From positions 207,907 to 271,906 of the forward strand of contig JAQUVX010000001.1 in the NCBI GenBank assembly GCA_028693165.1: a DNA stretch of 64,000 bases, read 5' to 3'. This document shows positions 8,260 to 17,627 of the stretch, one piece after another. The translations under genes and the position numbers were made by a program. The stretch comes from Lachnospiraceae bacterium. Its GTDB lineage: Bacteria; Bacillota; Clostridia; Lachnospirales; Lachnospiraceae. Positions within the stretch are counted from its first letter, which is position 1. The number at the start of each line of letters is the position of its first letter. The notes under the pieces were generated by a model. It was given only the letters and a program-made list of their open reading frames with translations, did not search any database and was not told the DNA's origin.

Positions 8260-9552
8260 TTACTGCTGTGCTTCTTCTTCCTGCTTCACATAGCGCTTGT
8301 CCGTCGCACGGATAAATGGCAGATATACGAAGAAGGAAAGTACCAGGATTACTACCTGAAGCAATGCGGTTCTCCATCCTCCTACCAGGAATCCTGAGAT
8401 AATTGGCGGACAGGTCCACGGTACTACTACGCCGCCATACATCGGGCATAAGCCGGTGTAGATGGCAAAATACTCAATCACGCCTGACAGAATCGGCATA
8501 ATCATAAACGGGATTGCCAGCATCGGGTTCAGCACGATTGGCGTACCGAACAGAACCGGCTCATTAACATTGAACAGAGACGGTGCGATGCCCAGCTTTC
8601 CAATCTCTTTTAACTGCTTTGACTTTGCGAGGCAGAACATGTACAATACCAGACCGATGGTAACGCCGGAACCGGTTACGGTCATGAACTGATCCAGGAA
8701 CTGCTTGGTTACAATGTGACCGCCATTTGCAAGCGTCAGCGGCAGTCCGGAATCCAGGATTGCCTGGTTTGCTGCGGAGTTTGCCAGAAGCAGCGGGCCC
8801 ATGATGCCATCGCCGATCAGTGTAGAGCCATGAATTCCAAAGAACCAGAAGAACGGAATGACAAAGCCCATTGCAACGACACCACCGAAGGAATCCGTCA
8901 GTCCCTGTAACGGAAGCTGAAGTACCTTGTAGATCCACTCAATCGGTGTCACACCCAGAGTCAGCTTGAATACTGCATAAATAATGGTTGCGCCGGTAAT
9001 GATGACAGCGCCCGGAATCAATGCGATAAATGCGTTTGCCACGCCATCCGGAACACCGGCCGGCATCTTGATCGTGATGTTCTTTTTCATGAAGATGCTG
9101 TAGATCCAGCCTACTAAAAGGCCGCTGGCGATTGCTGCAATCATGCCCTGACCACCGGTCCAGGTTTTCATGATCACGCCGATGTTGCCGCCATCCTGTC
9201 CAACTACGGAAGATGGCTGTAAGATCAGGTACACACTCAGGGCGATCACGCCGGCCGGAAGACCATTGTACCCTTCATTTTTCACATATGTATAGCCGAT
9301 ACCAATCGCTGCAATCAATGCAATAATGGAAAACGTACAATCGGTTGCCTGACCCAGCACAGAGGAAATTCCGGTAGCTGCCAACATGTCGGTAAATGGC
9401 TTGAACGGGAAGTTATTGAGCAGTAAAAACAGTGCACCGATCATCATCATCGGCATCGAGTAAAGCAAACCGTTCTTCAATGCCTGCATTGCCTTTGTAT
9501 TTACAAAATCCATAATTTTCGGAATGACTTTATCATTAAAAAATTCTTTCAT
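8260..9552 (-). CDS. PTS cellobiose/beta-glucoside-family IIC permease
   Basis: A 430-residue membrane protein with about 10 membrane segments, the translocating subunit of a Lac/Cel-family PTS. Characteristic sequences are GLLYSMPMMMIGALFLLLNNFPF, FGIHGSTLIGDGIMGPLL and the conserved NVNEPVLFGTPIVLNPMLAIPF. AGGAG lies six bases before the ATG. The sugar specificity cannot be read exactly; the neighbouring GH1 enzyme points to cellobiose or related beta-glucosides. Confidence 0.93.
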   Translation of the reverse strand: MKEFFNDKVIPKIMDFVNTKAMQALKNGLLYSMPMMMIGALFLLLNNFPFKPFTDMLAATGISSVLGQATDCTFSIIALIAAIGIGYTYVKNEGYNGLPAGVIALSVYLILQPSSVVGQDGGNIGVIMKTWTGGQGMIAAIASGLLVGWIYSIFMKKNITIKMPAGVPDGVANAFIALIPGAVIITGATIIYAVFKLTLGVTPIEWIYKVLQLPLQGLTDSFGGVVAMGFVIPFFWFFGIHGSTLIGDGIMGPLLLANSAANQAILDSGLPLTLANGGHIVTKQFLDQFMTVTGSGVTIGLVLYMFCLAKSKQLKEIGKLGIAPSLFNVNEPVLFGTPIVLNPMLAIPFMIMPILSGVIEYFAIYTGLCPMYGGVVVPWTCPPIISGFLVGGWRTALLQVVILVLSFFVYLPFIRATDKRYVKQEEEAQQ

Positions 9553-9582
9553 TTTAAGACTCCTTTTATTATATTCTAGTAA

Positions 9583-9891
9583 CTACTTTCCTGCAAGCTT
9601 TGCTGCGAATTCCAGCACTTTTTCTCCGTTACACATACCATAATCCACCATTGGGATGACATCCAGCGGAACGTCATAGCCTTCACAGATCTTAGAGGCT
9701 TTTCCCTTTAAATATCCAACCTGCGGCCCTAACAGTGCGCAGTCGATTCCCTCAACACGCTCGTCCATCTCGTTCGCCGGGAATGCAGCAATATCGACTT
9801 CCATGCCTTTTTTCGCTGCTGCTTCTTTCATCTTGGTCACCAGTAAGCTGGTAGACATACCCTGATTGCAAAACAATCTGATCGTTAACAT
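9583..9891 (-). CDS. PTS lactose/cellobiose-family IIB component
   Basis: A 102-residue IIB subunit with the phospho-accepting cysteine in the N-terminal loop LFCNQGMSTSLLVTKM and the conserved LLGPQVGYLKGK segment. The frame stays open to 9996, but GGAGG nine bases upstream of the ATG at 9891 and homology starting at MLTIRLFCNQG fix this start. It is the first gene of the beta-glucoside operon and follows a 38-bp dyad that may be its operator. Confidence 0.92.
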   Translation of the reverse strand: MLTIRLFCNQGMSTSLLVTKMKEAAAKKGMEVDIAAFPANEMDERVEGIDCALLGPQVGYLKGKASKICEGYDVPLDVIPMVDYGMCNGEKVLEFAAKLAGK

Positions 9892-9988
9892 ACTCCCATA
9901 CCTCCACTCTTTTTGTTGTTCCAGAATCGCGATTTCTTTAACTGTGCTCATTGTACCAACGCTGCAAGGAAAACTCAAGAGCATAAAA

Positions 9989-10026
9989 TACCACATTCAA
10001 TCTGGTAATTCAAATTGAATGTGGTA
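9989..10026. promoter_or_regulatory. Nested inverted repeat upstream of the beta-glucoside PTS operon
   Basis: A perfect 13-bp inverted repeat (TACCACATTCAAT at 9989-10001, complement at 10014-10026) with a 12-nt loop. The right arm also forms a second, overlapping palindrome ATTCAA-A-TTGAAT (10008-10020), so two folds compete. It lies between the end of the PRD regulator gene and the IIB gene. The following minus-strand sequence is only weakly T-rich (TATTTTAT), so it could be either a terminator for the regulator or an operator/antiterminator site for the operon. Confidence 0.5.
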
Positions 10027-10048
10027 ATATTTGGTTTCTCGTATGTAC

Positions 10049-11941
10049 TTACCGTTTCAGCAGCCTTGCAAACATGTGATATTTCGGATAGGCCAGAAGC
10101 TGTGCTACCGCATTGGCACTCAGTGCAAAGCGGGCGGTTGCCTCATAAAACTTCTGCCGCTCGGAATCTTCCCTGCGTCCGATGGAGGTCAGTATGACCA
10201 CCTGTACGGGCAGACGGTTCCAGGTAATCGGTTCATTTAAGACTGCCACATAAGCGAAGGACTCCTCGGATGCAATCCGGTTCGGATGCGGAATCGCCAC
10301 AAGATTGCCATAATCCATCTGCGCGCAGGCTTCCCGCTCCAGCACCTGCTCGTAAAAATCAGGATCCACCTTCTCCTGTGCCGCGATCACCTTACAGATA
10401 TACTCCAGAATATTTTCCCGGGTGTCCGGGTGAATGCCGGTCAGGAAACGCTGCGGTCCGTAATACCGCTGGATCATGTTCGTGCTGCTGCCGTTCTGCA
10501 GAATATCGCTCACCTTCTGGATATCCTCAATGCCCATCAGGACGCCCACCTCCACGATCGGCACGGACACTTCCTTGGAAATCGGGACTGTCGTGAAGAT
10601 ATAGTCAACCTTCGACACATCAAACGTCTCAAGCCCGATCAGATCGCATACATAGATGTGCTTGATATAGTCGCCAAATTCTCTCTCATATTTATATTTC
10701 AACAATCTGGACGTACCCTTTCCGGTACTGCAGACGACCAGAATGTCATAGCGGTCTTTGGTCTTTTCCTTCTCCATCTCCAGCTCAAAGATCAGGGCAA
10801 AGTATCCGATCTCGTCCTCCGAGATCTCTTTTTGATAATGATTGCGCAGTACACTGCAAGTCACATAGGCCACCTGATAAGCCAGCGCGTATTTTTCCTT
10901 GATCTCAGAAAGCATCGGATTCCTAAGCGGAATGTCAAAACGCATGCGGACATCAAATGGAACCAGGTGCTGATTCAGCGTCATCCGCATCTCGAAGTTG
11001 CTGTAGAAATCCAGATGATATTCCTCGCTCGCCATCTTCAGCATGTCCAGCGCCAGCTTGTCCGTCTTTTCGTGAATGATAAAATTGGAGTCATTCTCCA
11101 CCACATTGCCGATCATCCGCTTTCCTGCCAGATACAAAAGCAGGTAATTCTCCTCGTCCGCCGTGCAGCGGATCTCGTCCTCATCCTGTATACTCAAGAG
11201 CAGTTCGTGAATAAATGCCTGCTCCTTGATTCCAATTTCCGGAAGATTCTCTTTCTTGAGCTTTAAGTAATTTCCGAATTTCATCCGTTTCCACGCCACA
11301 TAGACATAGTAGACAAAATTCTCAAACGAGAGCTCAGACAGATAGACATTGTACCGGGTCATCAGCGTCCGCACCTGCTCGGCCAGCTTTAAGATCTCCT
11401 GCTGCTGGTTGCCCAGCTTCTGTTCCTCCAGACTGTCCCGCTTGACGAAATAATCACACATCAGCCTGCGAATGTCAAATTCATCCCCTTCGACCCGCAT
11501 TCCGTAATTCGGCCTGCGCTCGATGGACAGACGATAGCGCTTTAGCGTCGCCTCCACAAGTCTTAACGCATTTGTTAGCGTGGTCTTGGAAATATACATA
11601 AACTCGCACAGATCCTCGGCCTTCACATACTCATTCCGCGTCACCAGGTAAGCCAGCAGATATTCCATCCGCTCTTTTCCACTGTCCGGTATGGGATTCT
11701 CCTGCTCTGTCTCCCGCCGATAGGCATCAAATTGCTCCTGATCCACCACCTTCAGCCGGTAGCCGAACCTGGCCTTGGACTCCACCTCGGCTCCGTGATG
11801 GCTCAGCAGATCATGCAGTTCATACAGTTTCAGTCGCACAGTTTTCTCGCTGACACCAAGCTGCGACGCCAGCTGTCCGGCCGTCCGGTATTCATCCTGC
11901 AGCAGTAACGCTGATAATTCATTCATCCTTGCCCAAGCCAT
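10049..11941 (-). CDS. PRD-containing BglG/LicR-type PTS-regulated transcriptional activator
   Basis: A 630-residue multidomain regulator: N-terminal HTH (residues 5-60, AGQLASQLGVSEKTVRLKLYEL), a second HTH (about 85-165, VKAEDLCEFMYISKTTLTNALRLVEATLKRY), two PTS regulation domains with conserved histidines (about 180-400), a IIB-like domain (YDILVVCSTGKGTSRLL, about 400-490) and a C-terminal IIA-like domain (about 500-630) with the AIPHPN histidine. Phosphorylation of these sites by the PTS sets its activity. It is directly upstream of, and in the same direction as, the beta-glucoside PTS operon, which it presumably activates. GGGAGA precedes the ATG. Confidence 0.92.
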   Translation of the reverse strand: MAWARMNELSALLLQDEYRTAGQLASQLGVSEKTVRLKLYELHDLLSHHGAEVESKARFGYRLKVVDQEQFDAYRRETEQENPIPDSGKERMEYLLAYLVTRNEYVKAEDLCEFMYISKTTLTNALRLVEATLKRYRLSIERRPNYGMRVEGDEFDIRRLMCDYFVKRDSLEEQKLGNQQQEILKLAEQVRTLMTRYNVYLSELSFENFVYYVYVAWKRMKFGNYLKLKKENLPEIGIKEQAFIHELLLSIQDEDEIRCTADEENYLLLYLAGKRMIGNVVENDSNFIIHEKTDKLALDMLKMASEEYHLDFYSNFEMRMTLNQHLVPFDVRMRFDIPLRNPMLSEIKEKYALAYQVAYVTCSVLRNHYQKEISEDEIGYFALIFELEMEKEKTKDRYDILVVCSTGKGTSRLLKYKYEREFGDYIKHIYVCDLIGLETFDVSKVDYIFTTVPISKEVSVPIVEVGVLMGIEDIQKVSDILQNGSSTNMIQRYYGPQRFLTGIHPDTRENILEYICKVIAAQEKVDPDFYEQVLEREACAQMDYGNLVAIPHPNRIASEESFAYVAVLNEPITWNRLPVQVVILTSIGRREDSERQKFYEATARFALSANAVAQLLAYPKYHMFARLLKR

Positions 11942-12006
11942 ACTGTCTTTCTCCCATCACGTCAATCGTTACGATGAGTTTATTATACGGCTGTTTTGCC
12001 TTTCCG

Positions 12007-13671
12007 TCAATCGGTTGCCATCTTGTTCCGCGTCCGGTACAAAACCATCGTCTCATACGGTTTTAACGCTGTAACCTCCGCGCTTCCCTCTGTGTTTCCA
12101 TAATTTCCCGCCAGATATGCGTATCCGGAAATGTCCAGGGCTTCCGGAAGCGTCACCTTTCTGTCCCGAAAATTATTCAGCACCAGCAGTGTTTCCTCCT
12201 CCGTTTCCCGCTGATAACAAAACGTTTCCTCCTGCTCTTCAAACAAAAATCCCACAGTTCCCTCCGCGATCACCGGATACTGCTTGCGCAGTGAAATTAA
12301 CTTCTTATAATAATTCAGAATGGAATCGGCATCCGCGCGCTCTGCCTCTGCATTGATCGAACTGTGATTGTCCGGGATCGAGATCCATGGCTTCCGGTTT
12401 GAAAATCCAGCGTAATCTTCTGCATTCCACTGCATCGGAGTCCTGCCATTGTCTCTGGACCTGGCTCCCAGAATCTGAAGCGCCTCCGCCTCCGTCTTCC
12501 CTTCCGCGAGCAGAATCTTATAGTAATTGATACTCTCCACATCCCGGTACTCACCGATGGTCTGATAGCCCGGATTGGTCATGCCAAGTTCTTCTCCCTG
12601 ATAGATATACGGCGTTCCACGCAGCATATGAAAGGCCGTTCCCAGCATCTTGGCCGACTCCTTCCAGTATCTGTGCTCATCTCCCAGCCTTGAGACGATT
12701 CGCGGCTGGTCATGGTTGCACCAGAACAGGGCATTCCAGCCATTCTGCTCCTGCATCCCAAGCTGCCATTCGGACAAGAGGCGTTTCAGCTGCCGGTAAT
12801 CCGGCGCCTTCAGCTCCCATTTCTTTCCGTCCTTATAATCCACCTTCAAATGATGAAAGCTGAAAACCATGGACAGCTCCCGTTCTGCCGGATTGGAATA
12901 GCGGACACAGTGATTCAGCGTGGTGGAGGACATCTCGCCCACGGTAATCATGTCCTGGATTCCCGTATCGTGAACCAGTTCCTTCAAATATTCATGGATG
13001 TGGGGACCATCGGTATAGAACCGGCGTCCATCTCCCGTCCGGTCTGATTCAAACTGTTCCGGCTTGGAGATCAGATTGATCACATCGAAGCGAAATCCCC
13101 GAATTCCCTTCTGCTTCCAGAACCGGATCACATTCTTAAGTTCTTCCCGAACCCTGGGGTTCTCCCAGTTGAGATCCGCCTGCGTCACATCGAACAGGTG
13201 AAGATACCATTTTTTCAAATGCGGCACGTACTCCCATGCACTTCCGCCAAACTTGGACTCCCAGTTGGTCGGCGGCGTATCGGGCGCGCCATCCTTGAAT
13301 ATATAGTAATCCAGATACTCCGGGTCTCCGGCCAGCGCCTTCTGAAACCATGCATGCTCCGTGGAGGTGTGGTTAAAGACCATGTCAAACATCAGCCCCA
13401 TCCCGCGCTGATCTGCCTGCGCGATCAGCTCCTCCACATCCTCCATGGTTCCAAAGACCGGATCAATCGCCAGATAATCCGAGATATCGTATCCGTTGTC
13501 ACGGAGCGGGGATTTGAAAAACGGGGTCAGCCACAGATCGTCCACGCCAAGCTCCTTTAAGTAATCCAGTCGGCTGCACACGCCGCGCAGGTCTCCCAGT
13601 CCGTCTCCGTTTGCATCCATAAATGATTTCGTGTAAATTTGATAAATCACATGATTTTTAAAGGTTCCCAT
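12007..13671 (-). CDS. treC: Trehalose-6-phosphate hydrolase (GH13)
   Basis: A 554-residue GH13 alpha-amylase-family enzyme (554 residues is normal for TreA/TreC). The catalytic set is visible: GFRFDVINLI (nucleophile Asp), ITVGEMSS (acid/base Glu) and WCNHDQPR (transition-state Asp). VIYQIYTKSFMDANGDGLGDLRGV and MVFNHTSTEHAWF are typical of oligo-1,6-glucosidase/trehalose-6-P hydrolases. Placement after a trehalose-type PTS permease and a TreR-like repressor favours trehalose-6-P as substrate over isomaltose. The start at 13671 (GGAGA nine bases upstream, 13 bp after the permease stop) is preferred to the longer reading to 13740 inside the permease gene. Confidence 0.88.
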   Translation of the reverse strand: MGTFKNHVIYQIYTKSFMDANGDGLGDLRGVCSRLDYLKELGVDDLWLTPFFKSPLRDNGYDISDYLAIDPVFGTMEDVEELIAQADQRGMGLMFDMVFNHTSTEHAWFQKALAGDPEYLDYYIFKDGAPDTPPTNWESKFGGSAWEYVPHLKKWYLHLFDVTQADLNWENPRVREELKNVIRFWKQKGIRGFRFDVINLISKPEQFESDRTGDGRRFYTDGPHIHEYLKELVHDTGIQDMITVGEMSSTTLNHCVRYSNPAERELSMVFSFHHLKVDYKDGKKWELKAPDYRQLKRLLSEWQLGMQEQNGWNALFWCNHDQPRIVSRLGDEHRYWKESAKMLGTAFHMLRGTPYIYQGEELGMTNPGYQTIGEYRDVESINYYKILLAEGKTEAEALQILGARSRDNGRTPMQWNAEDYAGFSNRKPWISIPDNHSSINAEAERADADSILNYYKKLISLRKQYPVIAEGTVGFLFEEQEETFCYQRETEEETLLVLNNFRDRKVTLPEALDISGYAYLAGNYGNTEGSAEVTALKPYETMVLYRTRNKMATD

Positions 13672-13684
13672 CTTTTCCGCTCTC

Positions 13685-15622
13685 CTATTCCCCTTTTGCG
13701 ATGACATCGTTTCCGCCGCAAACCTGTCTGCCCTGTACAAATTCCAGTGCTGTCGCCTGACCCATACCCGTGACGATCATCATGGTCACCGCAGGATAAC
13801 CGGCTGCATGAATTTTGTCCAGATCGAACCGAATCAACGGATCTCCCGCCTTCACGCGATCTCCCATATGTACCACCGATTCAAATCCGTCCCCGTTCAT
13901 CTTGACCGTATCCAGACCGATGTGAAGCAATACTTCCATGCCGTTATCCAGCGTCAGCCCGCAGGCATGACCGCTGTCCTCCATGACGACACTGACGGTT
14001 CCGTCTGCCGGTGCGGTCAAAGTCCCGCTCTCCGGCTCAATGGCGATGCCGTCTCCCAGCGCCTTGCTGGAAAAGACCTGATCCGGAACCTCCTCGATCG
14101 CGACGGTTTTGCCGGATACAAAGGCAAGCAATTCGGTGGAGGTGTGATGGGATGCCGATGCCTGGGAAGTCTGAGGTGCCTGTGAAGCCTGGGACATCTG
14201 CGCATTCTGCTCGCCCAGTTTCTTCTTTCCGATCGTTACAACCAGGAGAAATGGTACAACAATCGTCTCCACCATCGCCACGGCAAACATACCCATGGAA
14301 TTTGGCTGAATCGACAGGATACCGGGGATGCCGCCCACGCCGATTGCATTTGCCACAACCCCGGAGCCCACGGAGATGACGGCCGCTATCGCAGAACCTG
14401 TCATACCGCAGAAAAATGGAAATCCGCTTTTTAAATTCACACCGAAGATCGCCGGTTCTGTCACTCCAAGATAACAGGAAATGCAGGCCGGGATAGAAAT
14501 TTCTTTCGCTTTCGCATCATTTTTCTGAAGGAAAATCATACCCAGTACCGCGGAGCCCTGTGCGATGTTGGAAAGAGCGATCATCGGCCAGAGTGTCGTC
14601 CCGCCAAAGTCTGCGATCAGCTGCAGATCGATGGCATTACTCATATGATGGAGTCCGGTGATGACAAGCGGCGCATAAAAGAAGCCAAATACTGCGGCAA
14701 ATACCACTTTCAGGCTGCTGTTCAGTCCTGCATTGACCAGATTGGAAACGATCGCTCCCAGCTTCCAGCCAATCGGCCCCAGAATTCCGTGTGCAATTGC
14801 CACCGCAAGAATCAGTGAGCAGAACGGAACCACAATCATGGAGATCACCGGAGGGCAGATCTTTCGGAAGAACCGCTCCAGAAATACCAGCGTGAATCCT
14901 GCTAAAACAGCCGGGAGTACCTGTGCCTGATAGCCGATCATGTTCACCTGGAACAGTCCAAAATTCCAAAATGGAATATCCGCCGCTGCTGTAGTTGCCA
15001 CCGCATAGGCATTCAAAAGCTGCGGGGACACCAAGGTGATTCCCAGCACAATACCGAGGACCTGCGTCGTTCCCATCTTTTTCGTGATGGACCAGACGAT
15101 GGCAACCGGCAGGAAATGGAAGATGGCTTCGCCGATCAGCCACAGGAAGCTGTACATACCGCTCCAAAAGACGGACAGCTCAACCAGGGTTTTCGTTCCG
15201 CCCTCAAACAACGCAACCTCGCCGATCACATTGCGAAAGCCGAGAATCAGACCGCCGACGATGATGGCCGGAATCAGCGGAGAAAAGATCTCCGCCAGAT
15301 TCGCCATGGTGCGCTGAAGCAGGCTCTGATTCTGTTTGGCCGCAGCCTTGACCGCGTCCTTGGATACCCCTTCGATTCCAGCCACCGCAACAAAATCATT
15401 ATAATAGGTACTGACTTCATTTCCGATGATGACCTGAAACTGCCCCGCCTGAGTAAAGGTTCCCTTGGTGGACGGAAGCGCCTCGATCGCCTGCACATCC
15501 GCTTTCGCCGGATCTTGCAGAACGAAGCGCATTCTGGTTACACAGTGCGACACTGCAGCGATGTTTTCTTTTCCCCCAACCAGCCGCAAAAGCTTCTCAC
15601 TTTCTTCTCTGAATCTTCCCAT
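13685..15622 (-). CDS. Trehalose-type PTS permease, fused IIB-IIC-IIA
   Basis: A 645-residue permease combining IIB (residues 1-80; phospho-Cys in AVSHCVTRMRFVL), IIC (about 105-465, ten or so membrane segments, SPLIPAIIVGGLILGFRN and GVTEPAIFGVNLKSGFPF) and a C-terminal glucose-type IIA domain (about 505-640; EVLLHIGLDTVKMNG with the active His). Many trehalose permeases lack the IIA domain and borrow one; this one carries its own. The linker near 470-500 is Gln/Ala/Ser-rich. AGGAGG six bases before the ATG at 15622 sets the start. First gene after the palindromic promoter; treC follows. Confidence 0.92.
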   Translation of the reverse strand: MGRFREESEKLLRLVGGKENIAAVSHCVTRMRFVLQDPAKADVQAIEALPSTKGTFTQAGQFQVIIGNEVSTYYNDFVAVAGIEGVSKDAVKAAAKQNQSLLQRTMANLAEIFSPLIPAIIVGGLILGFRNVIGEVALFEGGTKTLVELSVFWSGMYSFLWLIGEAIFHFLPVAIVWSITKKMGTTQVLGIVLGITLVSPQLLNAYAVATTAAADIPFWNFGLFQVNMIGYQAQVLPAVLAGFTLVFLERFFRKICPPVISMIVVPFCSLILAVAIAHGILGPIGWKLGAIVSNLVNAGLNSSLKVVFAAVFGFFYAPLVITGLHHMSNAIDLQLIADFGGTTLWPMIALSNIAQGSAVLGMIFLQKNDAKAKEISIPACISCYLGVTEPAIFGVNLKSGFPFFCGMTGSAIAAVISVGSGVVANAIGVGGIPGILSIQPNSMGMFAVAMVETIVVPFLLVVTIGKKKLGEQNAQMSQASQAPQTSQASASHHTSTELLAFVSGKTVAIEEVPDQVFSSKALGDGIAIEPESGTLTAPADGTVSVVMEDSGHACGLTLDNGMEVLLHIGLDTVKMNGDGFESVVHMGDRVKAGDPLIRFDLDKIHAAGYPAVTMMIVTGMGQATALEFVQGRQVCGGNDVIAKGE

Positions 15623-15643
15623 CTCATACCTCCTGATTTCCAC

Positions 15644-15703
15644 CTTGTTTAAACATGTCGTTCCTTATGTGTCGATTATATCTTGTTTAAACAAGTTTGT
15701 CAA
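15644..15703 (-). promoter_or_regulatory. Trehalose operon promoter with two TreR-like operators
   Basis: On the minus strand a full consensus promoter is present: TTGACA (15698-15703), 17-bp spacer, TATAAT (15675-15680). The spacer contains a perfect 14-bp palindrome CTTGTTTAAACAAG (15682-15695). A second copy with one mismatch, CTTGTTTAAACATG, lies downstream at 15644-15657; the two centres are 38 bp apart. A repressor bound to the first site would block RNA polymerase directly. The GntR-family gene upstream is the obvious candidate. Confidence 0.8.
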
Positions 15704-15740
15704 TAGCGTAATTTTAGAACTTTACGAAAAATTCCAACAG

Positions 15741-15779
15741 CGAAAAAATCCGATTACTCCATCTAAGAGTAATCGGATT
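15741..15779 (-). terminator. Rho-independent terminator of the GntR regulator gene
   Basis: A perfect 13-bp stem (AATCCGATTACTC at 15747-15759 with its complement at 15767-15779), 7-nt loop, followed on the minus strand by six T residues. It begins immediately after the regulator stop codon. Confidence 0.9.
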
Positions 15780-15782
15780 CGG

Positions 15783-16508
15783 TCAAAGTTTCACGCGCTG
15801 TGCCTGATCATAAAATACAAAACAATCCGGCCGGTGGCGTGACTGCGTATATTCAAACATAATTCCTTTTGCATTGTAAGTAATGCTGCTGACCACCGCC
15901 AGACAATTATAATCGCCCAGCTCCAGATACTTGGAGTCGATCTCGTTGATCCGCTCCACGGTCATCTTACGCTTGGTCGTGACGATATTCTCCCCCAACA
16001 CCTGCTCCATGTACTCATACACGGAAGCCTCGGCGATCTCCGGAGTCAGATCCTTCACGATCTCTTTGAGAAAATAATTGTGATCAATAATCAGCGCCTG
16101 CCCATCGATATAGCGAACTCGCTGGAGGTAATAAATCTCCGCCCCCACCGGAAATGTGGTGCGCCTGCTGATGCGCTCGTCGGCAATCAGTTCGGCAAAG
16201 CAGACCACCTTCGTCTCATACTGCTTCTTGTTTCGCGCCACGGCTTCTTTGAGACTTTCAATGCCGCTCAGCATAAATTCCGCCTGCTCATACGGCTGAT
16301 AAATGATGCGCACACCCTTCCCGTGGATGCTCTGCACAAATCCCTCCTCCGCAAGCTGGCGGATCGCCCTGCGGACGGTATTCCGCGAACAGTCAAACTC
16401 CTCGACCAGCGTGTGTTCCGATGGAATCAGCGACTGATACTCGTACTCCCCGCCCTCAATCCGCTGTCTCAGTTTCTGATAGATCTTATCGTAAATTGCT
16501 CCTGGCAT
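15783..16508 (-). CDS. treR: GntR/HutC-family repressor, TreR-like
   Basis: A 241-residue regulator with an N-terminal GntR winged helix (residues 1-70; YDKIYQKLRQRIEGG...LIPSEHTLVEEFDCSRNTVRRAIRQLAEEGFVQSIHGKGV) and a UTRA effector domain (about 90-235). In Firmicutes this HutC-type architecture is found in TreR, which releases DNA on binding trehalose-6-phosphate. It has its own terminator and lies directly upstream of the trehalose PTS operon in the same direction. A related half-conserved operator lies in its own upstream region, which suggests autoregulation. Confidence 0.85.
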   Translation of the reverse strand: MPGAIYDKIYQKLRQRIEGGEYEYQSLIPSEHTLVEEFDCSRNTVRRAIRQLAEEGFVQSIHGKGVRIIYQPYEQAEFMLSGIESLKEAVARNKKQYETKVVCFAELIADERISRRTTFPVGAEIYYLQRVRYIDGQALIIDHNYFLKEIVKDLTPEIAEASVYEYMEQVLGENIVTTKRKMTVERINEIDSKYLELGDYNCLAVVSSITYNAKGIMFEYTQSRHRPDCFVFYDQAQRVKL

Positions 16509-16971
16509 AGTCCTTGTCCCTTTACTTGTTCATACATGTATACAGGATAGCATAATTGCAGGGGAAATGCAAGGCAGGGGAATCGAAATCACTATGTTCT
16601 TTGAACAGGACACGACCACCCAGCCAGTGATCTGCCTGTTCAGAACGTGGGGACAGCCATATCCTTTGGGCAATGAGACTGATTTTGCATGTCCGCTTTA
16701 TCGTGGTACATTTCCGATCGACTTTATATCCTGCATTGGACAATTCAAGTCCAAATATCATTTGAATTGCCCGAACGATCCCCGAATTTTTGCTTTATGT
16801 TAACTGTTTGGATCATTTTCCAGGAAACGTGCCTCCTGCTGCACATGTTTTACGCATTTCCTGGATAATGAAAGCAAGATTAATGTAATCATTGTCCAAT
16901 CGCCTGATTAAAATGTATTTCAACGCAGCTTGAAACACACATTCAGACACTGTTTGGATAACAACGAGCAG
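16509..16971. other. 463-bp interval without a recognised gene
   Basis: Apart from the operator-like site near 16530, no gene is recognised. The minus strand has a 52-codon open stretch (16813-16971) with protein-like composition (ALKYILIRRLDNDYINLAFI) but no ATG start, and a 79-codon frame (16522-16761); the plus strand has an overlapping 78-codon frame. None has a convincing ribosome binding site or a family match I can name. The stretch may be decayed coding sequence. Confidence 0.35.
16525..16538. promoter_or_regulatory. TreR-like operator upstream of the regulator gene
   Basis: CTTGTTCATACATG agrees with the tre operator CTTGTTTAAACAAG at 11 of 14 positions and lies 17 bp upstream of the treR start. 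It would allow autoregulation. Weaker match than the operon sites. Confidence 0.4.
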
Positions 16972-17508
16972 CTACCGCAATGGTAACCGCGCAAGATAAT
17001 ATCGTTCTATTTTATTTACACAACGGATCGCCAACCATGCACTGATCCCGCCAAGGACAATGCCGCCCAGAATATCCGTCGGATAATGCACATACAGGTA
17101 CAGTCTCGAAAAAGCAACCAGTGCCGCCAGCCCCAGTGCCGCGAACCGCATTCTGTCCTTCCGGAAAAGGAGCACAAAGGCCGCCGCAAAAGAAGAGGTC
17201 GTGTGACCGGACGGAAACGAATATTCTCCCGGCGGTGGGATCAAGAGGGAAATCTGAGAGACCTCAAAGGGACGCGGTCTCTCAAAAAGCGGTTTTAAGA
17301 TCTGGTTACCGAGAATCATGCCCAGCAGTAATGCGGCCAGTACCATAATTCCTGTTTTTCGATACTGTCTGCTGGAGCAAAACGCCAGTCCCAACACAAT
17401 CCATATAAAACCGCCATCTCCCAATGCCGTGACAAACATCATGGTCTGATCTCCGATTTCCGATTGCAGATGCGTCTGAATCCAGCTAAGGATCATTAAT
17501 TCTTTCAT
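16972..17508 (-). CDS. PAP2-family membrane phosphatase
   Basis: A 178-residue membrane protein with the three PAP2 motifs: KPLFERPRPFE (K-x6-RP), FPSGHTTSSFA (PSGH) and RLYLYVHYPTDILGG (SRxxxxxHxxxD-type). Such proteins dephosphorylate isoprenyl or lipid diphosphates (for example undecaprenyl diphosphate recycling) on the outer face of the membrane. About five membrane segments. It stands alone between the tre locus and the transketolase operon. A second, related protein is encoded at 42380-42934. Confidence 0.9.
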   Translation of the reverse strand: MKELMILSWIQTHLQSEIGDQTMMFVTALGDGGFIWIVLGLAFCSSRQYRKTGIMVLAALLLGMILGNQILKPLFERPRPFEVSQISLLIPPPGEYSFPSGHTTSSFAAAFVLLFRKDRMRFAALGLAALVAFSRLYLYVHYPTDILGGIVLGGISAWLAIRCVNKIERYYLARLPLR

Positions 17509-17627
17509 CGCGCAGCCTCACTTTCCGTTTCCATTCCTCTACATTCTATCAAATCATGTATGGCAATGATAGGGGAAGTCGAAATAAATTTGTCCCCTCA
17601 TCCGGTTGACTGTTTTGCGTGTTATGA

